A stretch of 7,512 nt of DNA from an uncultured Eubacteriales bacterium (GCA_958427375.1 CAUABY010000100.1:1-7512); one strand, 5' to 3'. Counted from the first letter of the stretch, positions 1 to 6,606 are shown. Numbers and translations are program-made. Notes: generated from the sequence alone by a model not told the origin.

Positions 1-42
1 CTTTGGAATATCTGCATCCGCATCAACAGTGTAGTCAAACAT
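1..42 (-). other. In-frame open stretch after the DNRLRE/YD gene stop
   Basis: Directly after the TAA at 43-45, the same frame reads ATG and then 13 more sense codons (MFDYTVDADADIPK) to the window edge. No clear Shine-Dalgarno precedes this ATG. It is either the continuation of the YD protein beyond a premature stop or the start of a coupled downstream gene. Fourteen codons cannot decide this. Confidence 0.3.
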
Positions 43-2262
43 TTAGCATAAATCGCCCATCTCAGAATAAGTTATGCCGATACCCTCATTCTGGCTTTTA
101 TCAACAACTCTGCTCAAATTACCCCGTTTATCATATTGAAGATCAATTTCTGTGTGTTCAGATATTAGGATTGATGTAAATTGACTCGAATTTTCTACGT
201 CGGCATATTCATATTTGATTAGCGAATTACTGTCTGCGCTTACTATTTCCTTGCAATTACCGGCTTGATCGTATATAAGATTAATTAAAACTTCCGGCTC
301 GCTCCATGTAGGTTTAATTATTAAAACTTGCACCAGCTCATTTTTGGCATTTTTATTGCTCGCTTTCCAGTCGTCGTTATCATTGCTGTGCGGATAGTTA
401 TATGCAAGCAGAAAGGTGCAGCCATTTTTGCTGGTTTCCGATTGCAAATATCCGTTAAGGAAGACCTTGGTTGTACCATCCTTTTTTGTCAGAGTATATT
501 CTTTGATATCATCCGCTGCGCATTTTTTAATTGAATCGTCACTATCTGCGGAAACGTACATGTTTTCAGTGCCGCTTAGCAGTGTAAATACATGTTCCAA
601 TCCAAATTCATCGGTATATACTAAAAGCTCTTTGCTACCGGTTGTGTAGGCGTTTATACTCTCATCCAAAGATAGATTCCATTTATTTTTTACAAAGCTG
701 TATCGTTGACTGACAAGAAAGCGCTCTTCGTCAGTTCCTATGTTTATGATTGAGCACAAGAGGCTCGAATCCTCGACGGCTTTACCTATGTAAGCTGTCA
801 AGAAATTCCCAGCGTTTAACTTCTCGTATTTCAACTGTTTTTTTGCTTCGTCAGATAGTGTGTATCGGGTGATAATAAGCGGCGAAGTGTAAGTACATTT
901 TCCGTCTAAACAAACTTCCATTGCGTATTGCTTATAGTACCAATCAGCATCTTTAAGATGAAAAATGAATGTATATGGCACGGGATCTGTATTTTTAACG
1001 TAGTCTGTGATATCAAAGCATATTAAGCTTCCGGTCGTTTCATCAGATAATTCAGCGCTTCCGACAGAGGCTGTTTTACGTTCAGGACATGTGTTCCATG
1101 TGATATTTGATATATCCGGACTTTTGCCAAATGTTTGGCTCAAAACGAAATTTGCTTTGGGACATTGAATTTGTTTACATGCTTTTTGCCGTAGCTGTAC
1201 TTGTGCTGATAATATTGTTGCGCCTGTTGGTATGCATGGAAATTCATTTAATTGAATTATTGCCTGTGCTTCGGACACTGCGCTCAATGCACTATAACCC
1301 GCATAAATGTCATGCTCACTTTGACTGAATGAATCAGGAGAGCCTGCGGAAATGTGATTGGTACTATTTGCGCTATCAGAATTCGCTGAGAGTCTCAAAG
1401 AGCTTATTATTCTGACTGGGTATTCTCTGTTGTACTGATTCATCCACTCCTTTGCGGCTGTCAGGGTTATAACCGCTTTCTCATCGTTGTGCGCTATATC
1501 GAAAGTTACATCATTTGAAATTGCTCCTGCGCTGTCTATTGCATATGGTTTTGTTATTTCAAATACCTTGTCATAATCGTTGTCAACGAACACAAAACCT
1601 CCATCCATTGCCGGGTTAAGAGTGAGATTGTCTGTATCAACTAAGAAGTCAAACGAATATTTAGAGCGCTGTTGGTTTAGAACTAAACTAACAACGGTAT
1701 CATGTCCAACATTGTATAGTTCAACATCTGCGCTGTTTAATAGCTTCTTATATATTACGCAGCTCTGATTTTTGCTGAAAACATCAACATCGGCTACAAC
1801 CCCGTAGCTCTCAACAGCTAAATAATCCGGGAGAGATATAGTTATGCTCTGCTCTTTAACGGAGGATTTGAAAATTTGAGCATTTTTAATTCTGTAGGCG
1901 AACAGCTTTTTTACATATCCGCTATCCACACAATAAGCCTCGGCCTCATTCCACACGTCCGGAGAAGGCGTGTTATTTATTTCGTGCCAGCTATCGTCTT
2001 GCCAAAAGTGTATTGGCATCATGTATTTCTCCGCAATATATGAGCCATCACTTAAAAGAAAATGCTTTTCGTCCTCACCCCGGAATTCTTTCATTTCTTC
2101 AACTATGTACTGTTGCCCTTCGGTTGAAAAAAGAGCGTCATAGTCTACAAGTTCTGGAGGAGGTTCATTAATAACTTCATCTGCACAAGCCGTACCATGC
2201 GGAAAAAATAGAGAAAACACAGCAACAAATAGCGCACATAATTGTTTTGAACGTTTTTTCAT
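43..2262 (-). CDS. Exported DNRLRE/YD-repeat type protein, probably truncated
   Basis: This encodes a 739-residue exported protein of the large wall-associated RHS/YD class. The reading frame is open upstream to 2445, but the ATG at 2262-2260 is preferred: it has AAAAGGAG seven bases upstream and opens a signal peptide (MKKRSKQ, hydrophobic core about 9-20, A-C-A/D cleavage near residue 27). Residues 28-290 are of unclear fold. Residues about 310-465 resemble a DNRLRE-type beta domain. YD-like motifs appear only at the end (IYDQAGN at 663, LQYDKRGN at 708). Relatives of this kind usually run on through many YD repeats to a variable C-terminal domain, often a toxin. Here TAA (43-45) comes after GDLC, and the same frame stays open to the window edge, so the gene may be cut by a nonsense mutation. 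It is AT-rich compared with the transfer genes. The cell-surface role is inferred; the DNRLRE call is moderate. Confidence 0.72.
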   Translation of the reverse strand: MKKRSKQLCALFVAVFSLFFPHGTACADEVINEPPPELVDYDALFSTEGQQYIVEEMKEFRGEDEKHFLLSDGSYIAEKYMMPIHFWQDDSWHEINNTPSPDVWNEAEAYCVDSGYVKKLFAYRIKNAQIFKSSVKEQSITISLPDYLAVESYGVVADVDVFSKNQSCVIYKKLLNSADVELYNVGHDTVVSLVLNQQRSKYSFDFLVDTDNLTLNPAMDGGFVFVDNDYDKVFEITKPYAIDSAGAISNDVTFDIAHNDEKAVITLTAAKEWMNQYNREYPVRIISSLRLSANSDSANSTNHISAGSPDSFSQSEHDIYAGYSALSAVSEAQAIIQLNEFPCIPTGATILSAQVQLRQKACKQIQCPKANFVLSQTFGKSPDISNITWNTCPERKTASVGSAELSDETTGSLICFDITDYVKNTDPVPYTFIFHLKDADWYYKQYAMEVCLDGKCTYTSPLIITRYTLSDEAKKQLKYEKLNAGNFLTAYIGKAVEDSSLLCSIINIGTDEERFLVSQRYSFVKNKWNLSLDESINAYTTGSKELLVYTDEFGLEHVFTLLSGTENMYVSADSDDSIKKCAADDIKEYTLTKKDGTTKVFLNGYLQSETSKNGCTFLLAYNYPHSNDNDDWKASNKNAKNELVQVLIIKPTWSEPEVLINLIYDQAGNCKEIVSADSNSLIKYEYADVENSSQFTSILISEHTEIDLQYDKRGNLSRVVDKSQNEGIGITYSEMGDLC

Positions 2263-2401
2263 ATGAAATCTCCTTTTCAACGGAAGGTCACACAAGAAAC
2301 TCCTTAACCAATCAACATTCACGCTTCGACAAATTGTGCTTCTACTTACATATGTTGCAAAAGCCTGCTTTGGGGACATGAATTTCCATAAAATTTTTCC
2401 G
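2263..2401 (-). other. Leader of the DNRLRE/YD gene
   Basis: This is 139 bases between the left direct repeat and the start codon. Apart from the RBS the only candidate signal is a weak promoter-like pair on the minus strand (TTGCAA, 16 bases, CACAAT, near 2360-2333), with four of six consensus matches in each box. No convincing promoter was found. Confidence 0.3.
2270..2277 (-). promoter_or_regulatory. RBS of the DNRLRE/YD gene
   Basis: AAAAGGAG lies seven bases upstream of the ATG at 2262-2260. It fixes the start and shows that the 61 codons upstream in the same frame (2263-2445), which run back into the direct repeat, are not part of the protein. Confidence 0.85.
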
Positions 2402-2520
2402 TTCTCTGCATTAATCCTTAAACTGTTCCGTTCAGGCTGGTGCATGCTGAACCAAGGCTGGGTGCAGTCTGTGGGCGCAGTTACCCCTTGACGGAGAAGT
2501 AAAAATCAATCGTCGACGAG
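2402..2520. repeat. Long direct repeat, left copy
   Basis: This is about 119 bp and aligns without gaps to 3885-4003 (constant offset 1483) with about 10 mismatches. The copies have the same orientation and flank the region holding the toxin-like gene. Read on the minus strand, this copy begins with codons for L-V-D-D and a TGA, matching the L-V-D-G-TGA end of the helix-turn-helix gene in the right copy, but no such gene precedes it here. Short inverted repeats inside include GTTCAG/CTGAAC (2430-2435 and 2447-2452) and GGCTG/CAGTC (2456-2469, one wobble pair). Confidence 0.9.
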
Positions 2521-2769
2521 TTGAACAGTAAGAGAAATATTGTCTATAAAGTTTATGGACTTTGCTGAATATTTAGCAGAAAATAAAACCATACATGAAC
2601 AGAGAGGCTCGTGAGCGAGGGTTACATACAGTTAATTTAGTTAAGCGGACTATAGCTATAACAGAGATAAAATGTGCCTTGATGCGGAAAGTTGGCTTTT
2701 TCCTCAACGAGGATTGCCATATAAATTATCTCGCGCTTATCCAAATTAAAAATTTTGAGGATAATATCG

Positions 2770-2798
2770 TTGCATATTTTGTTATTTTTTGTTATAAT
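2770..2798 (+). promoter_or_regulatory. Sigma-A type promoter of the toxin-like gene
   Basis: A -35 box TTGCAT (2770-2775), a 17-base spacer rich in T, and a perfect -10 TATAAT (2793-2798). Transcription would start near 2805 and give a leader of about 150 nt before the ATG at 2954. This is the best promoter in the window, and it gives the cargo gene its own transcription independent of the transfer operon. Confidence 0.7.
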
Positions 2799-2939
2799 AA
2801 GACTAAAAGTATAGGTGTAGTTTTGCTCCCAAGCGACACGCTAACAATGCGTCTCTTAATGTGATAGTAAGCACTGGAAGAAAGTTGCTTAAAAACACTA
2901 TACATTCAACATGTTTTTGCCACAAAACAAAGATCTTAC

Positions 2940-2944
2940 GGAGG
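2940..2944 (+). promoter_or_regulatory. RBS of the toxin-like gene
   Basis: GGAGG is followed by nine bases and then the ATG at 2954. It decides the start: the 31 codons upstream in the same frame (from 2861) have no signal, while the protein from 2954 begins with a signal peptide. Confidence 0.85.
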
Positions 2945-2953
2945 TATCAACAT

Positions 2954-3880
2954 ATGAAAGCAACATGTCAAAAAATCTTTGCTGGTTTTATCTTTGCTGT
3001 TATTTTCGCTTCATCAAATATGAGAATTTATGCGAACGCTGACTCCGTACCAGAATACGGCCTGTTTAGCGTTGAAAGTCCTTCACTATTCGTTGACCCG
3101 TATGTAAATTCCTGCCCTCTTCAAAAACATGAGCATAACTATGTTCAGGAGTATAAGGGGAAAAAATTTGAAAGTGATATCTGCGCCGAATGCGGTTATA
3201 TGAGAATTCATAGCGTTGATGGGGTTCAATACTTTATCACTGCTGAAGATAATACTGATTCTCATGTAATGCCTGCTGAGGCAGAATCTGTAGTAGATGT
3301 GTTCGAAGACCAAGGGACTGAGCTTCGTGTAGTAGGTCGTATTCGAAATCAGTATAACAACCTTTGGCTTCAACTATCGGACGGATCATTTATCTGGTCG
3401 GGCGATACAGCTTTTGACTTCCAAAAGACTGCAAATGGAGCTCTTGCTGATATAATTATGGAGATATATGGATTTAATGTTACTCATACATGTAAAACTC
3501 AAGAGATTTGCTATGAAGCAGGTTTCCTTTCGGCATTCTATGATTTGTTTGCGCCAGGAATGAAGTATGATTTAAAGCAAGATTCTCATCTAGGAAATAA
3601 CAAAAATTCAAAGTATAGATTGTATATTGATGGCAGTGTACAATCAACAAAATATACTGGTGAAGAATTAGGGAACATTTTCTATGGATACATGACTTCT
3701 ATGTGGGGGCTAAGTTACAATGACGCTCTGTTTTACGCCGGGATTGGTGCTTCCGACAATCGCCTGTCCTGCTTACTCCACCCCAATGAGGCAGTATACT
3801 ATTGCGATAGTCCGGATGATCGCCCTTTTATAAAGCTTGGATATGATTATTTTAATTTAGAAACGTGGGAAAACAACTAA
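2954..3880 (+). CDS. Exported SH3b-like protein with Ntox44-like C-terminal domain
   Basis: This encodes 308 residues. A signal peptide (hydrophobic core about 8-20, A-N-A/D cleavage near 29) indicates export. Next comes a putative zinc-knuckle segment with H59-x-H61 and C77-x-x-C80-G. Residues about 105-155 look like a bacterial SH3b domain (pattern GRIRNQYNNLWLQLSDGS). The C-terminal part, about 195-301, matches the pattern I know for polymorphic toxin type 44: YDLKQ near 205, a Y-x-x-E-E-L-G-N-x-x-Y-G stretch at 234-245, and a closing D-S-P-D-D-R-x-F-I-x-x-G-Y-D-Y-F at 285-300. Ntox44 is described as a predicted RNase toxin. The signal peptide and SH3b-like part suggest action at the cell surface or on neighbours, which is inferred. 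No immunity gene is visible nearby. The gene is AT-rich, has its own promoter, and lies between two long direct repeats, so it looks like acquired cargo. The toxin assignment is moderate. Confidence 0.72.
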   Translation: MKATCQKIFAGFIFAVIFASSNMRIYANADSVPEYGLFSVESPSLFVDPYVNSCPLQKHEHNYVQEYKGKKFESDICAECGYMRIHSVDGVQYFITAEDNTDSHVMPAEAESVVDVFEDQGTELRVVGRIRNQYNNLWLQLSDGSFIWSGDTAFDFQKTANGALADIIMEIYGFNVTHTCKTQEICYEAGFLSAFYDLFAPGMKYDLKQDSHLGNNKNSKYRLYIDGSVQSTKYTGEELGNIFYGYMTSMWGLSYNDALFYAGIGASDNRLSCLLHPNEAVYYCDSPDDRPFIKLGYDYFNLETWENN

Positions 3881-3884
3881 TCTA

Positions 3885-4003
3885 TTCTCTGCATTAATCC
3901 TTAAACTGTTATGTTCAGGCTGGTGCATGCTGACCCAAGGCTGGGTGCAGCCTGTGGGCGCAGTTACCCCTTGGCGGAGAAGCTGAAATCAACCGTCGAC
4001 CAG
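3885..4003. repeat. Long direct repeat, right copy
   Basis: Second copy of the repeat at 2402-2520, about 92% identical by eye over 119 bp. It starts four bases after the toxin-like gene's stop and extends into the last codons of the helix-turn-helix gene (stop 3989-3991, codons for L-V-D-G). Similarity falls off just past a GTCGAC palindrome. It contains GGCTG/CAGCC with a four-base loop (3939-3952) and CCAAGG/CCTTGG (3935-3940 and 3969-3974). There is no T-tract, so it is not a typical intrinsic terminator. It marks the boundary between AT-rich cargo and GC-richer transfer genes. Confidence 0.9.
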
Positions 4004-4252
4004 AACATATAAATTAGAAGAACGGCTGCCGTTTGCCCTGTGGCGCGGCAGCCGTTTAATATATCCATGCTTCTCTAAATCGTGCAGTGCGCGTTTCACT
4101 GTGCTGCGGGAAAGACTGAGATCAGCGGCTATCGTATTTATTCCGGGCCAGCATTTTCGCTCTTTGTCAGAGCGGTCGCGCAGGTACATGTACACGGACT
4201 TTGCGCGGCTCGGCAGGTTATTGTCGGAATAAATAGTAGAAAAGTAGCTCAT
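3989..4252 (-). CDS. Small winged-helix DNA-binding protein of a conjugative element
   Basis: This is an 87-residue cytoplasmic protein. Residues about 39-65 form a helix-turn-helix (N-T-I-A-A-D-L-S-L-S-R-S-T-V-K-R-A-L), followed by a wing-like K-H-G-Y-I-K-R and a basic R-x-x-R-H-R-x-N-G-S-R-S-S-N segment. This is the HTH_36/replication-initiator-like type often found as a short stand-alone gene at the end of Clostridia transfer operons. Its ATG overlaps the VirD4 stop (ATGA at 4252-4249) and AGAGGA lies six bases upstream, so translation is probably coupled. It appears intact, although the last codons come from the right copy of the direct repeat. It may regulate the element or take part in replication; the sequence does not say which. 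Confidence 0.82.
   Translation of the reverse strand: MSYFSTIYSDNNLPSRAKSVYMYLRDRSDKERKCWPGINTIAADLSLSRSTVKRALHDLEKHGYIKRLPRHRANGSRSSNLYVLVDG
4021..4056 (-). repeat. 11-bp perfect inverted repeat inside the HTH gene 3' end
   Basis: AACGGCTGCCG (4021-4031) and CGGCAGCCGTT (4046-4056) are perfect inverted copies around a 14-base loop. On the minus-strand transcript this gives a strong GC-rich stem followed by CTTCTAATTT, which is only a weak U-tract. It could slow or partly terminate transcription at the end of the transfer operon, or protect the 3' end. It lies about 17 bp from the end of the direct repeat. Confidence 0.6.
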
Positions 4253-5268
4253 GTGTAGTCCTCTTTATTTGGAATGCGTATTGTCTCAGACCCTCGGATT
4301 TGCCCCGGGGATAGCTGTTCTTGCATAGGCAGCTCACGGCTTGCCCTGCCTCGCATATTCTCCGTGCGCTCTTTCTGCGGATATTTCTCAATGATACTCC
4401 TCAGCAGCTCATCCCGGTCAGCGTATGCAATACTGCGGTTGACGCGCTCCTCAATTTGATACGGCTCATCAAAGGTGATGCCCCAATCGAGAAAGAGCCG
4501 CAGCTTAGTCTGCATGGGATGCCGACCTGTTTTCATTACGACAAACGTGCCTTTGGGGATTGCTTTAAGCTCATCCGCCGTCATGAGCGGGCGTTCCATC
4601 ATCTGTAGGCTCTCGCTCGGATTATCCTTGCTCCGGCTAACAGAGCCTGAAAGCACCGTCCTGTTGCCAAGTGCCTTAGACAGCACCTCTGCTGTTTGGC
4701 TGTTCGGCGCAAAACCGCCGAAGATAGCATCCTGACAGTTGTCCACAAGTATTTCCGCGCCCTCCTTGCCATAGTTCTTTTCAAGCTGAGCGAGCGCCTG
4801 AATGATTGGCACGAGGGTCAGGCGGCGTGAGCGACCGGCGCTGAAAAGCGGGAGAATGTCAAAGGCGGGCATTGTGCCGAGCTCGTCGCAGAAGAACACA
4901 ACTCGGTTTGGCAGTTTTCCGCCGTGCTCATCCGCAACCGAGAACAGCTCACGCGAGAGATTTTGTATCATCAGCCCCGCCATGAAGTTCTTAGTGCTGT
5001 CTTCTTCGGGTAGTATAAGAAAGATGGCAGACTTGTGCGATGCAAAGCTCTCAGCATCCATGCTGCTGTCAAAACAGAGAATTTGTTCAAGCTCTGAATC
5101 AAGAAAAGCGTTGAGACGGGATAGAACGGTAGACATTACCGATGCCATAGCCTTCTCGGAGGAGTTGAGAGCAGCACCGGCAAACCATTTAGCCTTGTGT
5201 TCGGGAGGCAGCTTTTTCATCAGCAACTGAAACTGTGACTGCCCTTTAATCCCAGATGGTTCAAGCAA
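4249..5268 (-). CDS. VirD4/TraG coupling protein, C-terminal part of a broken gene
   Basis: This is the second half of a type IV coupling protein. It continues the frame of the upstream half (5269-6060) after one TAA codon. Walker B is visible as V-V-F-F-C-D-E at residues 123-129, counting from the TTG at 5268. Other family signatures are A-K-W-F-A-G-A-A-L-N at 26-35, N-Y-G-K-E-G-A-E-I-L-V-D-N-C-Q (about 172-186) and F-G-G-F-A-P-N-S. The TTG at 5268 directly follows the stop and has no Shine-Dalgarno; the first ATG is at 5220. Separate expression is therefore doubtful. Joined, both halves make about 603 residues, the normal size for the family. This half lacks Walker A and the membrane segment and could not work alone. 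The stop replaces a residue that is D or E in relatives I know, so a single G-to-T change (GAA to TAA) would explain it. Confidence 0.85.
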   Translation of the reverse strand: MLEPSGIKGQSQFQLLMKKLPPEHKAKWFAGAALNSSEKAMASVMSTVLSRLNAFLDSELEQILCFDSSMDAESFASHKSAIFLILPEEDSTKNFMAGLMIQNLSRELFSVADEHGGKLPNRVVFFCDELGTMPAFDILPLFSAGRSRRLTLVPIIQALAQLEKNYGKEGAEILVDNCQDAIFGGFAPNSQTAEVLSKALGNRTVLSGSVSRSKDNPSESLQMMERPLMTADELKAIPKGTFVVMKTGRHPMQTKLRLFLDWGITFDEPYQIEERVNRSIAYADRDELLRSIIEKYPQKERTENMRGRASRELPMQEQLSPGQIRGSETIRIPNKEDYT

Positions 5269-6060
5269 TTACTGAACAAGCTTGAATACAGAGACAATGT
5301 GCCGCTTCTCCGGTTCACCGGCTTGTGGAGGTAAAAACTCCGAAAGCAGTAATGTAACCGAGCACAGCAAGCCCTCGGCAGCTTCGTAGAAGTATGCGTT
5401 CTGGCCGCGGTTTGAGTCATCTCCTTGTGGATTTACAATAGTCTTGGCAATTATTTTCGCATACTTTTCAGCCTTAGCCTTAGCGGCAATATTTGACGGG
5501 TCAGCTATTGCCATGTCCATGTATCTATTTATGAGTGTCAGCAGATTGTTCCCGTCAGAGCGCGTTGGGTTGCGCAGGTCGATGACGGACACATTATAGC
5601 CGTAGTGCCTTTCGGCTATGGTGGCGTAATTGCGCGCAAGGTCACCCTTGGTATCACTTGCAAAGAAGCTCATGCCGCTTGCACAGGCGTATTCGAGGTT
5701 TGGGTAAAGGAAGTACGCGGTCTTGCCGACGCCGGATGCGCCAATCATAAGGCAGTGTACATCGTCGCTGTCCACAAGAGCTGTAATATTACCTTTCTTA
5801 CCTCGGCTGCCTAAAACAAGTCCTTGCTCAGTAGGCAGATTTTTCCCTCTGCGCCATGATGTGACGTCAAAAAGAACGAGGGAAAACGCTTTCCTTATCT
5901 CGGTCTCACTTGCCCAGCGGGCAGTTCCGTGCTGACCGTCACCGACAGTCTTGGATTTAATATTGCCAAGAGTGTAGTGGTTAGATAACATTGCCAAACC
6001 GCCAATTACAGCAAAGCCCATGCCCGCTATTATAAGGAGAGTCCAGAGGTTTGACTCCAA
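5269..6060 (-). CDS. VirD4/TraG coupling protein, N-terminal part of a broken gene
   Basis: This is the first 263 residues of the inner-membrane ATPase that links the relaxase-DNA complex to the type IV secretion channel. It has one hydrophobic segment (about 6-25), the H-G-T-A-R-W-A motif (44-50) typical of TraG/VirD4, Walker A G-A-S-G-V-G-K-T (107-114), and D-T-K-G-D-L-A-R-N-Y soon after. The start is TTG, supported by GGAGGAGG seven bases upstream (6068-6075), and it overlaps the end of the primase gene by 31 bases, which is usual in such operons. It ends at TAA (5269-5271) within the conserved region F-K-L-V-Q-(stop)-L-L-E-P-S-G. The stop falls between Walker A and Walker B, so this product cannot be an active ATPase. 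Confidence 0.88.
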   Translation of the reverse strand: MESNLWTLLIIAGMGFAVIGGLAMLSNHYTLGNIKSKTVGDGQHGTARWASETEIRKAFSLVLFDVTSWRRGKNLPTEQGLVLGSRGKKGNITALVDSDDVHCLMIGASGVGKTAYFLYPNLEYACASGMSFFASDTKGDLARNYATIAERHYGYNVSVIDLRNPTRSDGNNLLTLINRYMDMAIADPSNIAAKAKAEKYAKIIAKTIVNPQGDDSNRGQNAYFYEAAEGLLCSVTLLLSEFLPPQAGEPEKRHIVSVFKLVQ

Positions 6061-6602
6061 TCTTGCGCCTCCTCCCGTAAATCGTCGTTCCAGTCTTTTT
6101 TAGCTGGCAATAAGATTTTACTATGTACTCCACGTTTGCTTAACTTCAGTGACATTCGCTCCACAGCCTTTTGCCCGGCGGTGTCGTTATCCAAGCAGAG
6201 GTATACATTTTCTATCTCGCGTCGGCGGAGCTGTTCAAGTACAGGCAGTATGCTTGTGCCGCAGCAGGCGACATAGCTGTGAGACTGCCAATCAGCAGGG
6301 TACAATGAAATAAAAGATAATAAATCTATGGGAGCCTCAAAAACATAGAGACTTCCGTCTGTACCTGCATAATTGAAACTGTATTTAGCATCGCTGCCAT
6401 CAACATTCTGTCTGAAGGACTTGCCCACACTGCTTGTACTTCGTTTATGAGCATGGCGCGGAATGCCGTCAGCATCCATACCGACGAACACTGCGTTGTG
6501 ATAATCTGCGTCCTCATATATAAGGTGTGCTTTTGCAAATGCGGACACGACATTGCAGTCTATGCCGCGCGTCTTACATAGGTACGCAAATACGCGGTGC
6601 AT
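6030..6602 (-). CDS. DUF3991/TOPRIM protein, C-terminal part after a frameshift
   Basis: This is the second part of a DUF3991/TOPRIM primase-like protein of conjugative elements, probably acting in DNA processing or replication of the transferred strand. Positions count from ATG 6602: Y-H-N-A-V-F-V-G-M-D at 34-43, R-H-A-H-K-R at 49-54, then the TOPRIM signatures V-F-E-A-P-I-D-L-L-S-F (about 87-97, acidic E) and Y-L-C-L-D-N-D-T-A-G (about 133-142, the D-x-D pair), and K-D-W-N-D-D-L near 168. The frame is open upstream of the ATG and reads Q-F-V-L-P-P-A-H-K-N before M-H-R-V-F-A-Y-L. This is the linker expected in family members, and it shows that the ATG is internal. Joined to 6607-6954 across the A run, it makes a normal-length protein of about 320 residues. 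Confidence 0.85.
   Translation of the reverse strand: MHRVFAYLCKTRGIDCNVVSAFAKAHLIYEDADYHNAVFVGMDADGIPRHAHKRSTSSVGKSFRQNVDGSDAKYSFNYAGTDGSLYVFEAPIDLLSFISLYPADWQSHSYVACCGTSILPVLEQLRRREIENVYLCLDNDTAGQKAVERMSLKLSKRGVHSKILLPAKKDWNDDLREEAQDWSQTSGLSL
6068..6075 (-). promoter_or_regulatory. RBS supporting the TTG start of virD4-like gene
   Basis: GGAGGAGG lies within the end of the upstream gene and seven bases before the TTG at 6060-6058. Without it a downstream ATG (about residue 14) might be chosen, but that would cut into the membrane segment. Confidence 0.75.
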
Positions 6603-6606
6603 GTTT

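Larger units (their letters stand above)
2521..2953 (+). other. AT-rich intergenic region and toxin-gene leader
   Basis: No convincing gene lies in these 433 bases. The longest plus-strand frame (2595-2864, 89 codons) has no Shine-Dalgarno and the promoter for the next gene falls inside it. The region holds a good promoter (2770-2798) and then a leader of about 150 bases ending in the RBS at 2940-2944. The leader contains a modest inverted repeat (AAAAACA about 2892-2898, TGTTTTT about 2913-2919), which is too weak to call a riboswitch or attenuator. Confidence 0.6.

Noticed and set aside
2170..2262. Lipoprotein signal in the DNRLRE/YD protein (cysteine at residue 26)
   Set aside because: The residues before the cysteine (G-T-A) do not form a lipobox; an A-x-A cleavage site fits better.
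2263..2445. N-terminal extension of the DNRLRE/YD frame by 61 codons
   Set aside because: It lacks an RBS, runs through the direct repeat, and would bury the signal peptide; the ATG at 2262 has a clear SD.
2595..2864. 89-codon plus-strand frame as a possible immunity gene
   Set aside because: It has no Shine-Dalgarno and no recognisable domain, and the promoter of the next gene lies inside it.
2861..2953. N-terminal extension of the toxin-like frame by 31 codons
   Set aside because: There is no RBS at 2861, and the ATG at 2954 has GGAGG at good spacing and begins a signal peptide.
3885..4003. Intrinsic terminator in the direct repeat
   Set aside because: Its stems are short and no T-tract follows on either strand.
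4802..5230. 142-codon plus-strand frame opposite the VirD4 gene
   Set aside because: It is a shadow of the conserved VirD4 frame; its translation is serine/arginine-rich without domain character.
43..5271. Alternative genetic code with TAA read as sense, because two in-frame stops are both TAA
   Set aside because: The toxin-like gene itself ends with TAA at the expected place, and two cases in a region with other lesions are better explained by mutation.
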